Assembly: GCA_024449915.1 (NCBI GenBank)
Contig: JAMZAV010001833.1
Location: 62,001 to 126,000, forward strand
Length of the DNA: 64,000 nt
From: Sweltsa coloradensis
Taxonomy: Eukaryota; Arthropoda; Insecta; Plecoptera; Chloroperlidae
Reading direction: 5' to 3'
Below, in pieces: positions 1 to 10,998 of this stretch. Numbering within the stretch: position 1 is the stretch's first letter; each line of letters begins with the position of its first letter. The notes beneath the pieces were generated by a model. It had not been told where the DNA came from. It searched no databases and saw only the letters and a list, made by a program, of their open reading frames with translations. Both the position numbers and the translations under genes were made by a program.

Positions 1-323
1 CTCTGTCCGGAAACTCCCTATACCGCTGGTTTGAGCAGATGGAGGTTTTTGAAGCTGTGAACGGCTTCGTTCTCCTTGACGTCTGCTCGGCAGTCCCGTA
101 GTGGAGGAACCTATATGACTGTCAAAGTTATACCGTCCTGTCGGATGGGGCGTTAAGCTGTTTTGGGCTTCTTGTACTTTTCGAAGGAGTAGGGTACGTG
201 CCGGTACCGGGTTTCCCCTCCTCCCTTCTGTTCATACTTCATCCTCATCTATCACCACTCATCGTCTCGATTAGCCAAAATGCATAAATTTAGACGTTAA
301 GCAATATTCAATCAATCAATCAA
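1..323 (+). mobile_element. 5S-rRNA-derived SINE (family A), 5' part outside window
   Basis: The sequence from the first base to the AATC-repeat tail at 308-323 matches the complete copy at 3230-3661 nearly base for base, starting inside its 5S-like head. The last 70 bases (TCTCGATTAGCC ... GACGTTAAGCAATATTC) are the tail that is also found in SINE family B. The element lies inside a transposase remnant whose coding similarity resumes on the minus strand at about 324. The 5' target-site flank is outside the window. Confidence 0.85.
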
Positions 324-1252
324 TGGTCATACCTGTATGGCATTAGTTTTTCGCGTGCCTTACATCTTTCAAAAACGTTTTATCCCAGATAACTCTGCCG
401 AGAGTTTGGTGTGTTGAAGAGCCTGGTTTTATCCACTTTTTGGTTGATGTGTTTTCATTTGTTTATATTCCTGCATAGCTGCATTTGTGGAAAACGTTGT
501 TGCCCTCCCACGCATGCGTATTTCCAACGTGCATCATAATGCTGGTGAACTTCTCTAGCAACTCATCTTCGTTTCCGTTATACGTTTTAGAGCACCACCA
601 TTTATGATTGATGATACTTTGTTTCCAATCACTGACGAGTGGATTTTTATTTTCGATTGCCTTTAATTTTTTAGACAAAATTTTTGAAAGGTGCCAGACG
701 TCATATTCATCCGTAATAGTGGGATACACGGTTCTTATTAATGGACCTATACCGCGATGCCGATGGGATAAGAAAAATTTAATTGTTATTTTGCTTGTCA
801 TAGAATCTAAAATCTTAGCACACTCCGTCAACTTGGCCACGCTGTAAATCAAAAAGTCGATGATTTTACCGGAATGAATGTCCATTATACTTTATGTAAC
901 ATATTTGGCTGTGAAGCCTGGCGAATCGAACTATCCATCCCCAGAGACCCAAATATCGTAATTTGTATTCTTTAGTGTAACAACTTCATTATCGCGCATT
1001 ATAGTCCAAGTGTCGAAGTATTGCGGGACGAACATACTTTTTGACGTGCCTGTAGTATGTTGATGCCGAAACAAATGCTAATTGCAGTGCATTTGCGAAA
1101 TTCTTGAAATACGAGAAATTTATACCACAGATATAAATAGCAGCCATGAATGTACGTTTCCAACTGAAATCTCCCCCCTCATAGGTTGTGAATACCACGT
1201 TTCGGAATGTCCATTATGACACATTGTGCAAACAATCAACATACATCCCGTT
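324..1252 (-). pseudogene. Kolobok-like THAP/DDE transposase remnant
   Basis: Read on the minus strand, several frames in turn give the conserved core of a transposase family common in fish and marine invertebrates, which I associate with Kolobok. In order they are: a Cys/His stretch (CTMCHNGHSETWYSQP, about 1245-1195), a helical block (about 1190-1010), the block GDGxFDSPGFTAKY (about 960-910), the DDE region starting MDIHSGKIIDF (885) with HRHRGIGPLIRTVYP and YDVWHLSK, the NHKWWCS block, and KWIKPGSSTHQT...VRH. At least two in-frame stops lie near 935 and 900, and frame changes lie near 1005 and 465, so it is dead. A SINE truncates the C-terminus. The family name comes from remembered motif order; the DDE transposase identity is firmer than the superfamily name. 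Confidence 0.75.
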
Positions 1253-1288
1253 ATATTTTTTTAAAACTTATAACAGGAGATCCACATA

Positions 1289-1732
1289 CTAAACAAAAGT
1301 TAATAATACGAGAAAAACTGAGGAATTTTGAGTCTCCTCGTTGTCTGTGAAGTGATCTTCAGAGTTCTCAGAATCACAATCAGTGTCCAATTCATGATCA
1401 TCCGAGCTCTCCGTCCCAAAATATTCGTCGTGGTCACTGTTTTCATTTGCATCAGATTTGCTTGCAGAGCTTACACCCAAATTTACGCTCTCTGCCAGCT
1501 GATTGGCTCTTCACTGTATTTCTATGGATTTGGTTTTCGCGTTACCCACAGAAGTTTCTTGATGTTCAGAGGCGTCAAAGGGTGTAGTAACAGAGTAACT
1601 ATAGCGAGAAGTAGAGGGCGTGGACTTTGTTAACACATGACTTGCAATTTTCTGCTTTTTGTTTGGTGTAATTTTGTAAAGCGTTACGTTTTCAATTAAA
1701 TCACGTTTCACACAAACACACGAGACAGACAC
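1289..1732 (-). pseudogene. Acidic and basic coding fragments upstream of the transposase remnant
   Basis: Two open stretches lie just upstream (minus strand) of the Kolobok-like core. One (1480-1289) is very rich in Asp, Glu and Ser. The other (1732-1511) has a basic patch ITPNKKQKIASH. They sit where the linker between an N-terminal zinc-binding domain and the catalytic core would be expected. No start codon context or domain is convincing, so they are placed here only by position. Confidence 0.3.
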
Positions 1733-2180
1733 TGTGGTTTATTGTCCTTATTTACACAGAAGAGGTAGTCAGATTCCCACTGCGGGTTAAACGCCCTATT
1801 TCCACTATCAACCTTTCGAGTCGGCTTAATTTTAAAACACATAGTAATTTGGATCACAGAAAACACTTTGTTAATCAACACGCAATTTTCAGTTTTCAAT
1901 CACAACAATTACACCACTATACAAGTCAACAGTTCCATCAGAAACCTCGGCGACAACTACAAGCGATAAGAACACTAAAATGACCAAGTTCCTCCAATGA
2001 AGATTATAACAAGTATACATATTCACCATTGCCCATTGCGTCCACTTCAATCGTCTTCAAGGGTAGTGTTGTTTTCTAATACCCAAGCTTGTAATTTCAC
2101 TTGAAGAGAAGGCATTGCTAGAATCAATGTCCTAACACAAGGCTAATTCTGTAGGTTTATTCTTCTATCTTTTACGACGA
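1733..2180. other. No recognisable gene
   Basis: Mostly AT-rich sequence. A minus-strand open stretch (about 1815-1740) reads NPQWESDYLFCVNKDNKPQC. This resembles the N-terminal zinc-binding block of some hAT and SPIN-type transposases, but it is too short to classify. Confidence 0.4.
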
Positions 2181-2760
2181 AATGGTATCGTCACGATGAA
2201 CCTCGCTACACATCACCCACAATCAATGAATTTCATTTCTCAGAACTCATGTGGTACTGTCAATAACGTGATTTTGACAAGCTTCAATGCACTTGACGTG
2301 CAGCTTCGATATGACCTCGCACCTTTTGACTGCCACCTGCTTCTTGTTGCTTGTTGTTCTTGTCGCAGGCGGACGTGTTATGTCTCCGCTCTTCGGTCTG
2401 GTCTTTTCGGCCCTCCACAATACAAGATGTTAGCTTCAATTGCTGCTGAATGCAGCGTTTGAACAAGTATTTTGCTGTTATTTCTTCGCATCGTTGTCTA
2501 ATGCTTGTTAACTGGCAAATTGTCAGTTCTGTCTACGCTCGTCATCTCAGTGTTCTTTGTGTTCTGTCCTCAGGAAACCATGTTCTTTTTCTTTCAGTGT
2601 GGGATGAGAGCGTAGTCACACGAAGGAGGTGCCCGGTTTCTGTTCTTGGGGTTTTGTTTAATCGTGATCCTTGTGTAGGGACTGCAAATAACTCTTGTAT
2701 TAATGCTCAAGAATATACTATTCACTTGGTATAGTGTGTCTTTCCTCTTGTACCGAGGCA
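2181..2760 (+). repeat. Dispersed repeat D, copy 1
   Basis: This segment is homologous to 23420-24160 and 55220-56055. Shared landmarks in order are: a start like TCACGATGAACCTC, then CTTCGATATGACCTCGC, GGCGGACGTGTT, CTCTTCGGTCTGGTC, GGCCTCCACA, and TCTGTCTACGC/TCTGTCCAGAC. No long reading frame is conserved between copies and no inverted termini were found. The class is unknown; a solo LTR or a non-autonomous element is possible. Confidence 0.6.
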
Positions 2761-2951
2761 CACTCGACCCGACCTCGATGTTTTGAGTTTGTGCCTGGTA
2801 TCAGGATCGACAAACTTTAAGCTGTGACGCGCAGGTCCTCCTGCTACGAGACAGTTATTGCCCGCCAACCGTCGGACATAACGGTTGTCCCTGGCAATAT
2901 CCATTCTTTGATCGTGGCAACAGCGCACACATCTCACTCAATGATACCTTC

Positions 2952-3229
2952 TTAGTGGGGAAGGTCTTGATGAATATCCTGCCATGTCGTGTCCATACGT
3001 ACTTGTATTAAAGTACGGCGTGTTTCCCTGGCCAACCAGAAAAGTCTTTTATTGTCAATAATTAAGTGGTTGTTAACGTATATTTTGGTGGTTACGCCCT
3101 CGTAGCCGATGTTCGCCGCCATTAAGTCACCGAATTCCTTCATTTTTTTCTGTAGGTCTTCTTTCAGTCTTCTGGAATAAAGTTTTGCGATAATTTGCCC
3201 CACTGGTATTGGCGCATTGTGTTGTTTCC
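2952..3229 (-). pseudogene. Non-LTR retrotransposon ORF1-like fragment
   Basis: A minus-strand open stretch contains KLYSRRLKEDLQKKMKEFG and then KIYVNNHLIIDNKRLFWLAR. The second block resembles the C-terminal region of LINE ORF1 proteins, where a motif of the type IyvNehLt...LfweAR follows a small beta-rich domain. Its N-terminal side is cut by the SINE that begins at 3230. Assignment rests on this motif only. Confidence 0.4.
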
Positions 3230-3661
3230 AGAGCCAGCGGTTTAGCCGAGCTCGTTTAACCGGTTCCCACTCGAACACCGAAGTTAAGCAGAATCGGGCG
3301 TGGTCACGGATAGAGTGGGTGACCGCTCTACCCTGAAACTCACGTATACCGCTAAATAGAGCAGATGGAGGGTTCAAAAGCTAGTGTAACGGCTTCGTTC
3401 TCCTCGACGTCTGCTCGGCAGTTCGGGTTAGTGGAGGAACCTATATGACTGTCAAAGTTACACCGTCCTGTCGGATGGGACGTTAAGCCGTTGGTCCCCT
3501 TGGTACTTTTCGAAAGGAGTAGTCTACGTGCCGGTACCGGGTTTCCCCTCCTCCCTTCTGTTCAAACTTCATCCTCATCTATCACCACTCATCGTCTCGA
3601 TTAGCCAAAGTGCATGAATATGAGACGTTAAGCAATATTCAATAAATCAATCAATCATGTT
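3230..3661 (+). mobile_element. Complete 5S-rRNA-derived SINE (family A)
   Basis: The head (about 3250-3335) follows 5S rRNA. It has ACCGAAGTTAAGCAG, then TCGGGCGTGGT, then GTGGGTGACCGC, which correspond to the internal promoter regions of a 5S gene (A box, intermediate element, C box). A unique body follows, then the shared tail with TCGTCTCGATTAGCC ... GAGACGTTAAGC and a short AATC-repeat end. The copy is flanked by an apparent 8-bp direct repeat TTGTTTCC (3222-3229 and 3662-3669). This supports insertion by target-primed reverse transcription. It would be transcribed by RNA polymerase III and mobilised by a partner LINE. Confidence 0.88.
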
Positions 3662-3669
3662 TTGTTTCC

Positions 3670-4545
3670 GAGGCTGCATCCTGTGATAGTACTCGATGTA
3701 TCCTTCTGCAAGGTCGCATCCTGTGGCACTGTGGGGGTTCCATCTACTTAAGTTTACTTGAATTGCTCGTCATTGCTGGGTTGGACTATTGGTCGGACAA
3801 GTCGCGCAAGCGCGGCTTGAAGCCGCTACGCGGAGGGCGTGGAAAACCTCGTACTCGGAATACCTCGTAGTTGGAAAACCTCGTTGACGCGACAAAATCG
3901 CGAATCGGTCCGTGTACGGCCGCGATTCGGTAGTTTGCGGGTAACGTTTGTCGTTTATCCGAAGTCCTGGGACAAATTTGTTTTACGGGACACTTTCGGT
4001 ACGCCGCCGGACGCTGTCCGCCGCCTCTAAGTACGGTGAAAAATGATTTTCGAAATCGGAACATTTTTGCGTCTTTTGTGTAAAATGTGTGAGAAATGTT
4101 TTCCTGGGACAATTGTTCGGGACTCTGATGTGAAAGACGCCACTGCATACTCACTTGTATGCAATGCTGCTATCGATACATTCCCTGCGCCACGTCATGA
4201 GCCACATTACGTCAATCCTCGGGAACGGTCCTGACCTTGACAGAATGTGATGCTCCAGATTTGACGCGTCAGACCGGCCAAGGCAGGCCAAGCTATGAAA
4301 CGATCCCAGTAACATCTGGTGTGTCTCGCCCGTCCGAAGGTCGTGAATCTCCTAGCCGTTGCCTGATTATTTGAAAATTCAAGGTTCGGTTGTATTACCA
4401 TGTTAGGTTTTACATTTCCTTCTGATGAGGAAAAATCGCAAACCGAGACAGTTTTCCAGTTTTTCTTTCATTCTCGGCTATGGTAATTAAACAGTATAAA
4501 TCTGAGGCGACAAATGCATGGCCAAGAATAATCAAAAAGTTCAAT
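3670..4545. other. No gene; short-period repeats
   Basis: A segment at 3838-3885 repeats GGAAAACCTCGT and AATACCTCGTAG. The block GGGACACTTTCGGTACGCCGCCGGA near 3990 recurs in altered form at about 4570. No protein family was recognised on either strand. Confidence 0.4.
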
Positions 4546-4559
4546 TGCTGACGCTTCCT

Positions 4560-5760
4560 TGTTTTCCGACACTTTTTCGGGACGTCGCCGGATCCTACCC
4601 GCCGCTCCGAAGCTGCGGGTAAAAGAGGATGTAGTAAAAAAATGTTATTACATTATTTAACAATTAAAAATAACCCCTGTTAATAACCCCTGCTGCGTTC
4701 GACCAATACGGTTCCAAAGACCCCAAGATGGACCCTATCGCACAAAAATTGCCAGAGCTATTAAAAGAAACAGTGTTTTTTGATTTTTCCAAAATAGACC
4801 AACAATTTAAAAATAAAATAATTTAGTATAAGGGCCGTAAATCCCTCTGACGCCATTGGTATCGCCCCAAAAATGAAATGGCATGAAGATATTGATCAAA
4901 TGTATTAATTTCCATTTCTAAAATCCCCCCCCCCCCCCCCCCTCCAATCAAACTCTCGAAAATCGGATGTCTTGGACGCGGCCCTGTGACGTAATTGGAA
5001 AGAGCAAAACCGAAAAAAGTTACTAATCAAGGTTTATGTATTGAAAACTCTACTTTACACCCTCTTTCCCCCTCCCCCTCCATCATATACCCACATCATG
5101 GTCCACCACAATGGAAATGCTGGTATTAACCTAGTTTCCGCAAAAAGCTAGAAGATGATGATAAAATGTATTAATTTCCATTTCCAAAATCGCCCCCCCC
5201 CCCCACAATTGCCCGAGTTGTTTGGAAAAGAAATGTTTTTTGGGATTTCCCAAATTGACGTTCGATTTTGCACGACGCTTTCGGAATCGCCTTGTCCTCC
5301 TGAACACTTGTTAAAAAACATTTTTTGATTTTGGTACCACTTGGTATTTTTCCGGGTTTTTCCGGGACGCCAAAATGTCGGCGTCTGACGTCCGGTTCCG
5401 TAGTGTCCGAGATGGCGGAGATTGGACAACAATTGCAAAGTTATTAACAAAAGTAATGTTTTTTGGATTTCCCAAAAATGACCAACGATTTTTCGAAACA
5501 CTTACGGACTCGCTTCGACCTCCGAAACATTGTGGAAAAAAAATTGGCAAATCTGACAACTTTTGTACTTTTTCCGGGTTTTTCCGTGACGCCGAATTTT
5601 CCGGGACGCTTTTCCGGGATACGCAAAAATTAGCCTCGTCAGTCCGGTTCCGTAAAGCCCAAGATGGCCCGGAACGGAGAAGAACTGCCCGAGTAATGAC
5701 GAAAAGAAATGTTTTTTTATCACCAAAATGACCAACCACTTTTTTGAGAAATTCAAAGAA
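4560..5760. repeat. Degenerate tandem repeats, about 260-bp units
   Basis: A unit built from CGGTTCCGTAGTGTCCGAGATGG, an AAATGTTTTTTGGATTTCCC block and TTTTTCCGGGTTTTTCCG recurs. Anchors near 5393 and 5653 are about 260 bases apart, and an older version lies at about 4708-4800. Open frames across the units (for example 5375-5731) are low-complexity products of the repeat, not genes. Confidence 0.6.
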
Positions 5761-6660
5761 ATTTTTTACACACGTCTAAAATTTGACAGATCCTCACTAT
5801 GTTTTTGGACCCGGCCCGCTGACGTGTTCGGTTCGGCGAAAAACTCAAAATGAAAAAAATTCAAATCCCAAATTCCCCTTTGGCACCCCAAAAAGGGTGA
5901 CGGTAGTCCTGGGTCAAAACACGTCAATTTCCCAATGCAAAAATTATGATGGTAACGTTTTTAGCCGTCCTGCAGTCCCTGTCGTGTTTGTTATGTACTG
6001 AAAACTCGACTTTACCCCCCCCCTTCCCCTCTTCCACCTTCATATCCCCTCATCATGGCCCATCACGACGGAAATACTGGTATTAAACATAATTTCTGCA
6101 AAAGACTTGAAGATAGTGATCAAATGTATTAATTTCCATTTCCAAAATCCCCCCCCCCCCCCCCCCCCCCTAAACTGTGTAATTGCGGCGTCTAGTCAAA
6201 ACATCCTCGAAAATCGGATGCCTTGCACGCAGCCCTGTGACATAATTTGAAAGAGCAAACCGAAAAAAGTTCCTAAATTTCACTAAATATTTAAGGTTTT
6301 TGTATGGAAAAGTCGACTTCACTCCCCCCTCCCACCACCCACTTCGTTCATACCCCTCATCTTGGCCCATCACGACGGAAATACTGGTATTGAACATAAT
6401 TTCGTCAAAAGGCTTGAAAATATTGATCAAAATGTATTAATCCCATTTCCAAAATCCCCCCGCCCCCCCCCCCCCCCAAACTGTGTCATTGCGGCGTTAA
6501 GTCAAAACAGTCCTCGAAATTCGGATGCCTTGGACGCGGCCCTGTGACGTAAAAACCGAAAAAAGTAAATACATTTCACCCAAATATTAAATATGTTTAA
6601 GTATTGAAAACTCGACTTTACATTCCCCCTCTCCCCCCCTCCGCCAACAAAAGTAGTCTG
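4850..6660. repeat. C-tract repeat family
   Basis: A unit of about 300 bases recurs at about 4875-5040, 5130-5210, 6100-6320 and 6410-6630. Each contains ATCAAATGTATTAATTTCC, then an uninterrupted C run of roughly 10-22, then CTCGAAAATCGGATG, ACGCGGCCCTGTGACGTAA, GAAAAAAGTT, and a pyrimidine-rich CCCTCCCCC block. The last two copies are about 300 bases apart. It is interleaved with the 260-bp units. Confidence 0.65.
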
Positions 6661-8680
6661 GGATTGCCCTCAACAGTGGTTCATGTCCTCGATTGCCCCT
6701 TTATCATAACCCGACCCCTGTAGTGGTTCATTGATTTATATAAAATTAAATCATTTCAAAATTTAATTTTTATTTTTATTTATTTATATTTAAACTACTC
6801 AAAATTGCCCCTTTAAAAACCCTTTGACCTGATGAATGTCTAGCACGCATACGCTTTTGTAGATCTTGTCAAGTTCTAAGTACCTTTGTGTGTCATTTTG
6901 GATTTTGAATGTCATTATCCTCCACATGAACCTTGTTCAGGTGAATATTGTGTTGAATTGATTTCTTGAATTGGATAGTAGGCTTAACCCTTTCAGGGCC
7001 TCATTTTATGCAGAGCATTGCACATCTTCTTACAACACTTGAGATATAAATAGATTTTGCTACAAATAGCGTCTCAGTATTATCCGAACACAGTAAGCAT
7101 GCAAAATGTAAAATGATAATAATTTATTTAACGTTTTTGAATTACAAATTAATTTTCAAGTGCAATTTCGGCGCTCCAGGACCTTTGAAAAGTGAGACGG
7201 AGTAAATTTTGTTATTAAGATTGATGTTCATATTAATTAATTAGCCCAACATGGTAGGGACCTAAAAGTCGAAATAGGGCCCGTTTCGGGGCATCCAAAA
7301 AATCATGTTGGATAAGAAAATGCTATTACATTCTTTAAAATAATTACACATGGATTGCTTGTCGGAAGGAAAAAACACGGCCGAATGTAACAAAACACAA
7401 AGTGTTTGTTATGAAACTGTAGATAAATGTCCCGTGCGTGCAAAGTGATATTTTTCGTTTTCAAAAAATAAGTCTCCTTTTAGTTACGACCGCCAAGGTG
7501 GCCTATTTATCCAGAAAAAGATTCCCACAAAACTGTAAAATAACAGGTAAAAGGTAATTTTCGCCCACAGAGGGTGAAAACGAAGAGTTAAACGTTCATT
7601 ACCAGATTCCCTGAATCATTTTTTATTTTAATAGCACAACATTTCAACTAAAATCTTGGTTATTACTATTATTATTATTATTATTCCCATTTAAATGTTG
7701 GTGCAAAATATTTTCAGAAGATAAATTTTTATACGTGGCAAATTTGTAATTTCCATATCGTATCGAACTATGTTCAATAATAAAAAAAGTTTGGTACCAA
7801 ATCATTCGTGACGAATCGATACATTGTTGTGAATCAATCTTGTGCTCGAGATAATATATTTACTGTCGATTTCGCCCATTAAAGTTGGACATTGTCTAAA
7901 ATCGGACGTCCCTGACGTCATTCAACATTGTACCTTTACGACGGGTTCGATTTTCGGTACACAAACTATTGTTTTTCTGATACATACATCCCTAACGAAG
8001 GTGTTGAAACACGAAAAGTTTTTTTATGGGACCGCTAAAATTCGACTTTTGAACATTTCAAAATAGCACTGAAAAAACGAAAACTTTTGGAATTTTTTTT
8101 CTCGGTTTTAACGAAATTTCCGGGACAATTTTTTTCACTCTCTTCTGCATCCTCTTTAAAGCTTTCAAAATCACCAAAGAACAAAGCTCTAGAGTTTACC
8201 CAAAAATTTTAAAAATTTCGGCACTGTGAAGGGCCGGCGTTTTGAAAACGGACGTTTTTTTTAAACGGTTACGCTTATTCCCATGCGTATTGCCCACCTC
8301 CAGAGATGACGGGTGACGCAAAAATTAGAAAAATTTTCCCCGGCCTTAAAGTGCAGAAAAACCCGCCGCGCGCGAAAATTTTGGACATTTTCGAGAAAAC
8401 GGGGGGGAAGACGGGGTCCGCGCGACCGGGGGTATTTTTTATCGAAATCCTCGATCCTTTCCGGTCTAGGGCCACCCAAATTCCGTATCACACGCCCCCT
8501 CGTGGTGTGGAAAAAAACTCGTTTTATGGAAAACCTCGTTCCCCCCAAGGTCGTATGTTAACAGAGTATTAGTTATAGTGACTATGTTCTTTTCTGTTCT
8601 GGCTAGCATTTCTGCCACGAACGCCGTAAAACGTACTTTTATAAGTTACTTTTTTTATGACTCCCATGTCCATGTCATCA
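6661..8680. other. No recognisable gene
   Basis: AT-rich sequence with a short ATT microsatellite (about 7665-7685). A GC-richer block lies at 8280-8540 whose GGAAAACCTCGT segments echo 3838-3885. Overlapping open frames in both strands at 8260-8570 have no family signature. Confidence 0.45.
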
Positions 8681-8684
8681 CGTA

Positions 8685-9658
8685 TGGACATGGGTCTCCT
8701 TCTCCAGGTCTTGGCAAGTGTAGTTTAATTTTAAGAGCCTTTTTACTCGTATTACAAACACTACACAATACACTGGTGCCCGGATGTCTAGCAGCTTGTA
8801 GGTTGCATCAATCCCCAGGAATTCTGGAAAAGCTGCCATTGTAGTCTTCATACCTTGTGTACAGAACAGCAAACCCTTGAATGTATTGCCTTCATCAGCA
8901 AGGACGTGACAATCAGCACCTTTAACAAATAAGGATACATATAAAAGAATTAGATTAACAATATAATATATAATAAATGGGGGTTTCGGGGGAGGTTGCC
9001 CCCGGTAAAAATTGCGACTGCTTTCGCCTGCTTTTTGGGCAATTCCACCAGGAATCAACCATAGGTGGTTGCCGACATTTAAAAAAAATTGCATATACAG
9101 GCCAGGCCTATAGATTATTTAAATTATTATTAAAAATTTAAAAAAATCATTAGATAAAGAAGGAACAAGGGCAACAAATCCTTTTGTGATTAAAACTCGA
9201 GGTACGTACACATGTATCAAAAGGAGATAAATTGTTTTGATCCCGAGTCCCCTTTCCTCCCCAATGCAAATCCGAAATGGGTGGAAACTCAAAATTTGCA
9301 TTTTAATGTGATATTGATAGGGAACTAACTAATAATAATAACCTACACTGCCTTTAAATTTGGATTTGATATTCAAAGCCGTTTGGGTGTGACAGCTTTC
9401 CGAAGTTTGAAGAAAAGAGGAAATTCTTACCATACTTTTTTTGTAACTTGTCGATTGTTACAAAAAGGTTGTTCTTATCAGTTGCCTTCTCGGACGCAGC
9501 AACATTAGTTAAATCTCGCATAAGAATTATGTTTCCAGTCTCGGCCTCGAGCTGCTCCTTATCAGTTTTCTGTTAGCCTTCAGCTTTAGGAGGTCCTTGG
9601 TCTTCTGTCGAAATTCCTCTGGGAGATGGCGTTGTTTTGGATAACGTCAAAACAATTC
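8685..9658 (-). pseudogene. MULE-type (ZSWIM-like) transposase remnant with an intron
   Basis: The upstream exon (9658-9432) reads PKQRHLPEEFRQKTKDLL, KLKANRKLI, then, after a 1-base slip, KEQLEAETGNIILMRDLTN and LFVTIDKLQKKY. It begins after TTTTTGTTTCAG and ends at a GTAAG donor. A 512-base intron follows. The next exon begins at 8919 after TTAAAG and continues in phase as GADCHVLADEGNTFKGLLF, then FPEFLGIDATYKLLDIRAPV. The GIDATYK block is the first catalytic Asp motif of MULE/ZSWIM1-3 RNase H-fold domains. One TGA and one frameshift in the first exon indicate decay. The rest of the catalytic domain is not visible downstream. Confidence 0.7.
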
Positions 9659-9689
9659 CTGAAACAAAAAATAAATCACACATTTAGGA

Positions 9690-10041
9690 AGTGGAATGGA
9701 TAAATGGGTTACATCTAGGGTGGGGGGCATTGTCCCCTAGATCGTGTTGAGTCAAGTAAGTGGTAGTTCCCTTGTCTTACTTGGATTGAAACCGACTTGG
9801 ACAACCCTAAACTATATTAGCATTCTTTTTTCAACGTTCAATATTTGGGTCACCCAGTTCTCCGTTCATTTCAAACTGAATCCGGATTTTGCTACCCTGT
9901 GATATGGAATTGAATTAGGTTGCCAGATATAAATTATAATAAATCGGGACGGGGTTGGGTTGAGGGTGGGGGTTGCTAATTTAAAGTTTTTACTAATTGG
10001 CGAGCCGAGAGAGACCAATATGCTGATTGTACAATTGAGTT
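9690..10041. other. No recognisable gene
   Basis: Nothing supported on either strand. Probably intron or spacer between the acidic exon and the MULE-like exons. Confidence 0.4.
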
Positions 10042-10714
10042 GCTTCATTAAAAAGAAATCGAGACGGCATATGTCCCGAAAAAACGAATGTCGTCAAGTC
10101 CCTGGTTGTCAGTGTAGTAGTTTGAACCTGAATCATTGTTGTCTACTAGTTCCTGGTTGTCACTGTGGTCATCGGCATCTTCAACCATGAATGCTACGTC
10201 AGTGTAGTAGTCTGAACCTGAATCATTGTTGTCCACTAGTTCCTGGTTGTCAATGTTGTCGCGGTTTGGCCCGTGAATAGGGGAGTTTCACTCCCTGAAA
10301 CTAATGGCGAGCTCTGGGTCGTCGTCGGGGAACCCCTTCCCTTTGACTACTTCCCCGACGGCGACGACAAAGACAACACGGACAGATGATGACACAGACG
10401 GAGACGACCACGACGTGGGGGAACCCCTGCCCTCCCCATATGCTTGTGGCTGGTTCTGACCAGCATAGGCCTGTCCACCCCTTGTCCCCCCGCGTCATCC
10501 CTTACGTCCCTCCCTTCGTCTCGATTAGCCTAGTTGCACAAATATGAGACGTTAAGCAATATCCAATCAATTAAATCATCTTCAACCATGAATTCTACGT
10601 CAGTGTAGTAGTCTGAACCTGAATCATTGTTGTCCACTAGTTCCTGGTTGTCAATGTTGTCAAGTCCCTGGTTGTCACTGTCGTCATCGTCTTCTTCAAC
10701 CAGAAATTCTACGT
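10042..10714 (-). pseudogene. Acidic-repeat exon interrupted by a SINE
   Basis: A minus-strand open frame starting after a possible acceptor (TTTTACGTAG, 10714) encodes tandem acidic units: EDDDDSDNQGLDNIDNQELV, DNNDSGSDYYTDVEFMVED and variants. At the DNA level this is a minisatellite with motifs CACTAGTTCCTGGTTGTCA and TGAACCTGAATCATTGTTG. SINE B1 interrupts the array at about 10257-10567, and the repeat resumes at 10570. It lies upstream of the MULE-like exons and could be their acidic N-terminal exon, but no joining donor was found. Confidence 0.4.
10257..10567 (+). mobile_element. SINE family B, copy 1
   Basis: It begins inside the family head (CGGTTTGGCCCGTGAATAGG) and runs through GACGACGACAAAGACAAC-type and CCACGACGTGGGGGAACC blocks to the shared tail TCTCGATTAGCC ... 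GAGACGTTAAGCAATATC. The outer six bases of CGTCTC and GAGACG can pair, forming a hairpin in the tail. Slightly 5'-truncated. Inserted in the acidic-repeat exon. Confidence 0.85.
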
Positions 10715-10741
10715 AAAATAATAAAGAAATAATAAATTGTA

Positions 10742-10791
10742 TTAGAGTCTACTTACTTAGTTATATAACTGATTTTCAGTGGGGGACAGTA
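10742..10791. repeat. 50-bp palindrome-rich repeat
   Basis: AGAGTCTAC ... AGTTATATAACTGATTTTC recurs inverted at about 38788-38838. Both copies contain nested short palindromes (ACTGA-TCAGT and AGTTATAGAACT-like). Confidence 0.45.
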
Positions 10792-10998
10792 AATCAAAGC
10801 GACCCAGCCAATCCTTTAGGTCCCGACGCAATCGACGAGTGAGCGATAACCAACCAAAGATTGATATTTTTTTATAAATACGAAATATAGCAATCAGTGG
10901 TATGGACAGTTCGAACACCCTAGGATCAACAAAGCCGATTCAGTACAACTCTGAATTTATTATGTGCTTCGTTGCTAGGAAGGCTCCAAAGTCACCGT

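Noticed and set aside
3250..3335. A functional 5S rRNA gene
   Set aside because: Only part of the 5S sequence is preserved. It is fused to an unrelated body and SINE tail, and a second copy has the same fusion.
5311..5756. Overlapping open frames of 84-142 codons on both strands
   Set aside because: They follow the repeat units, overlap on both strands and have low-complexity composition.
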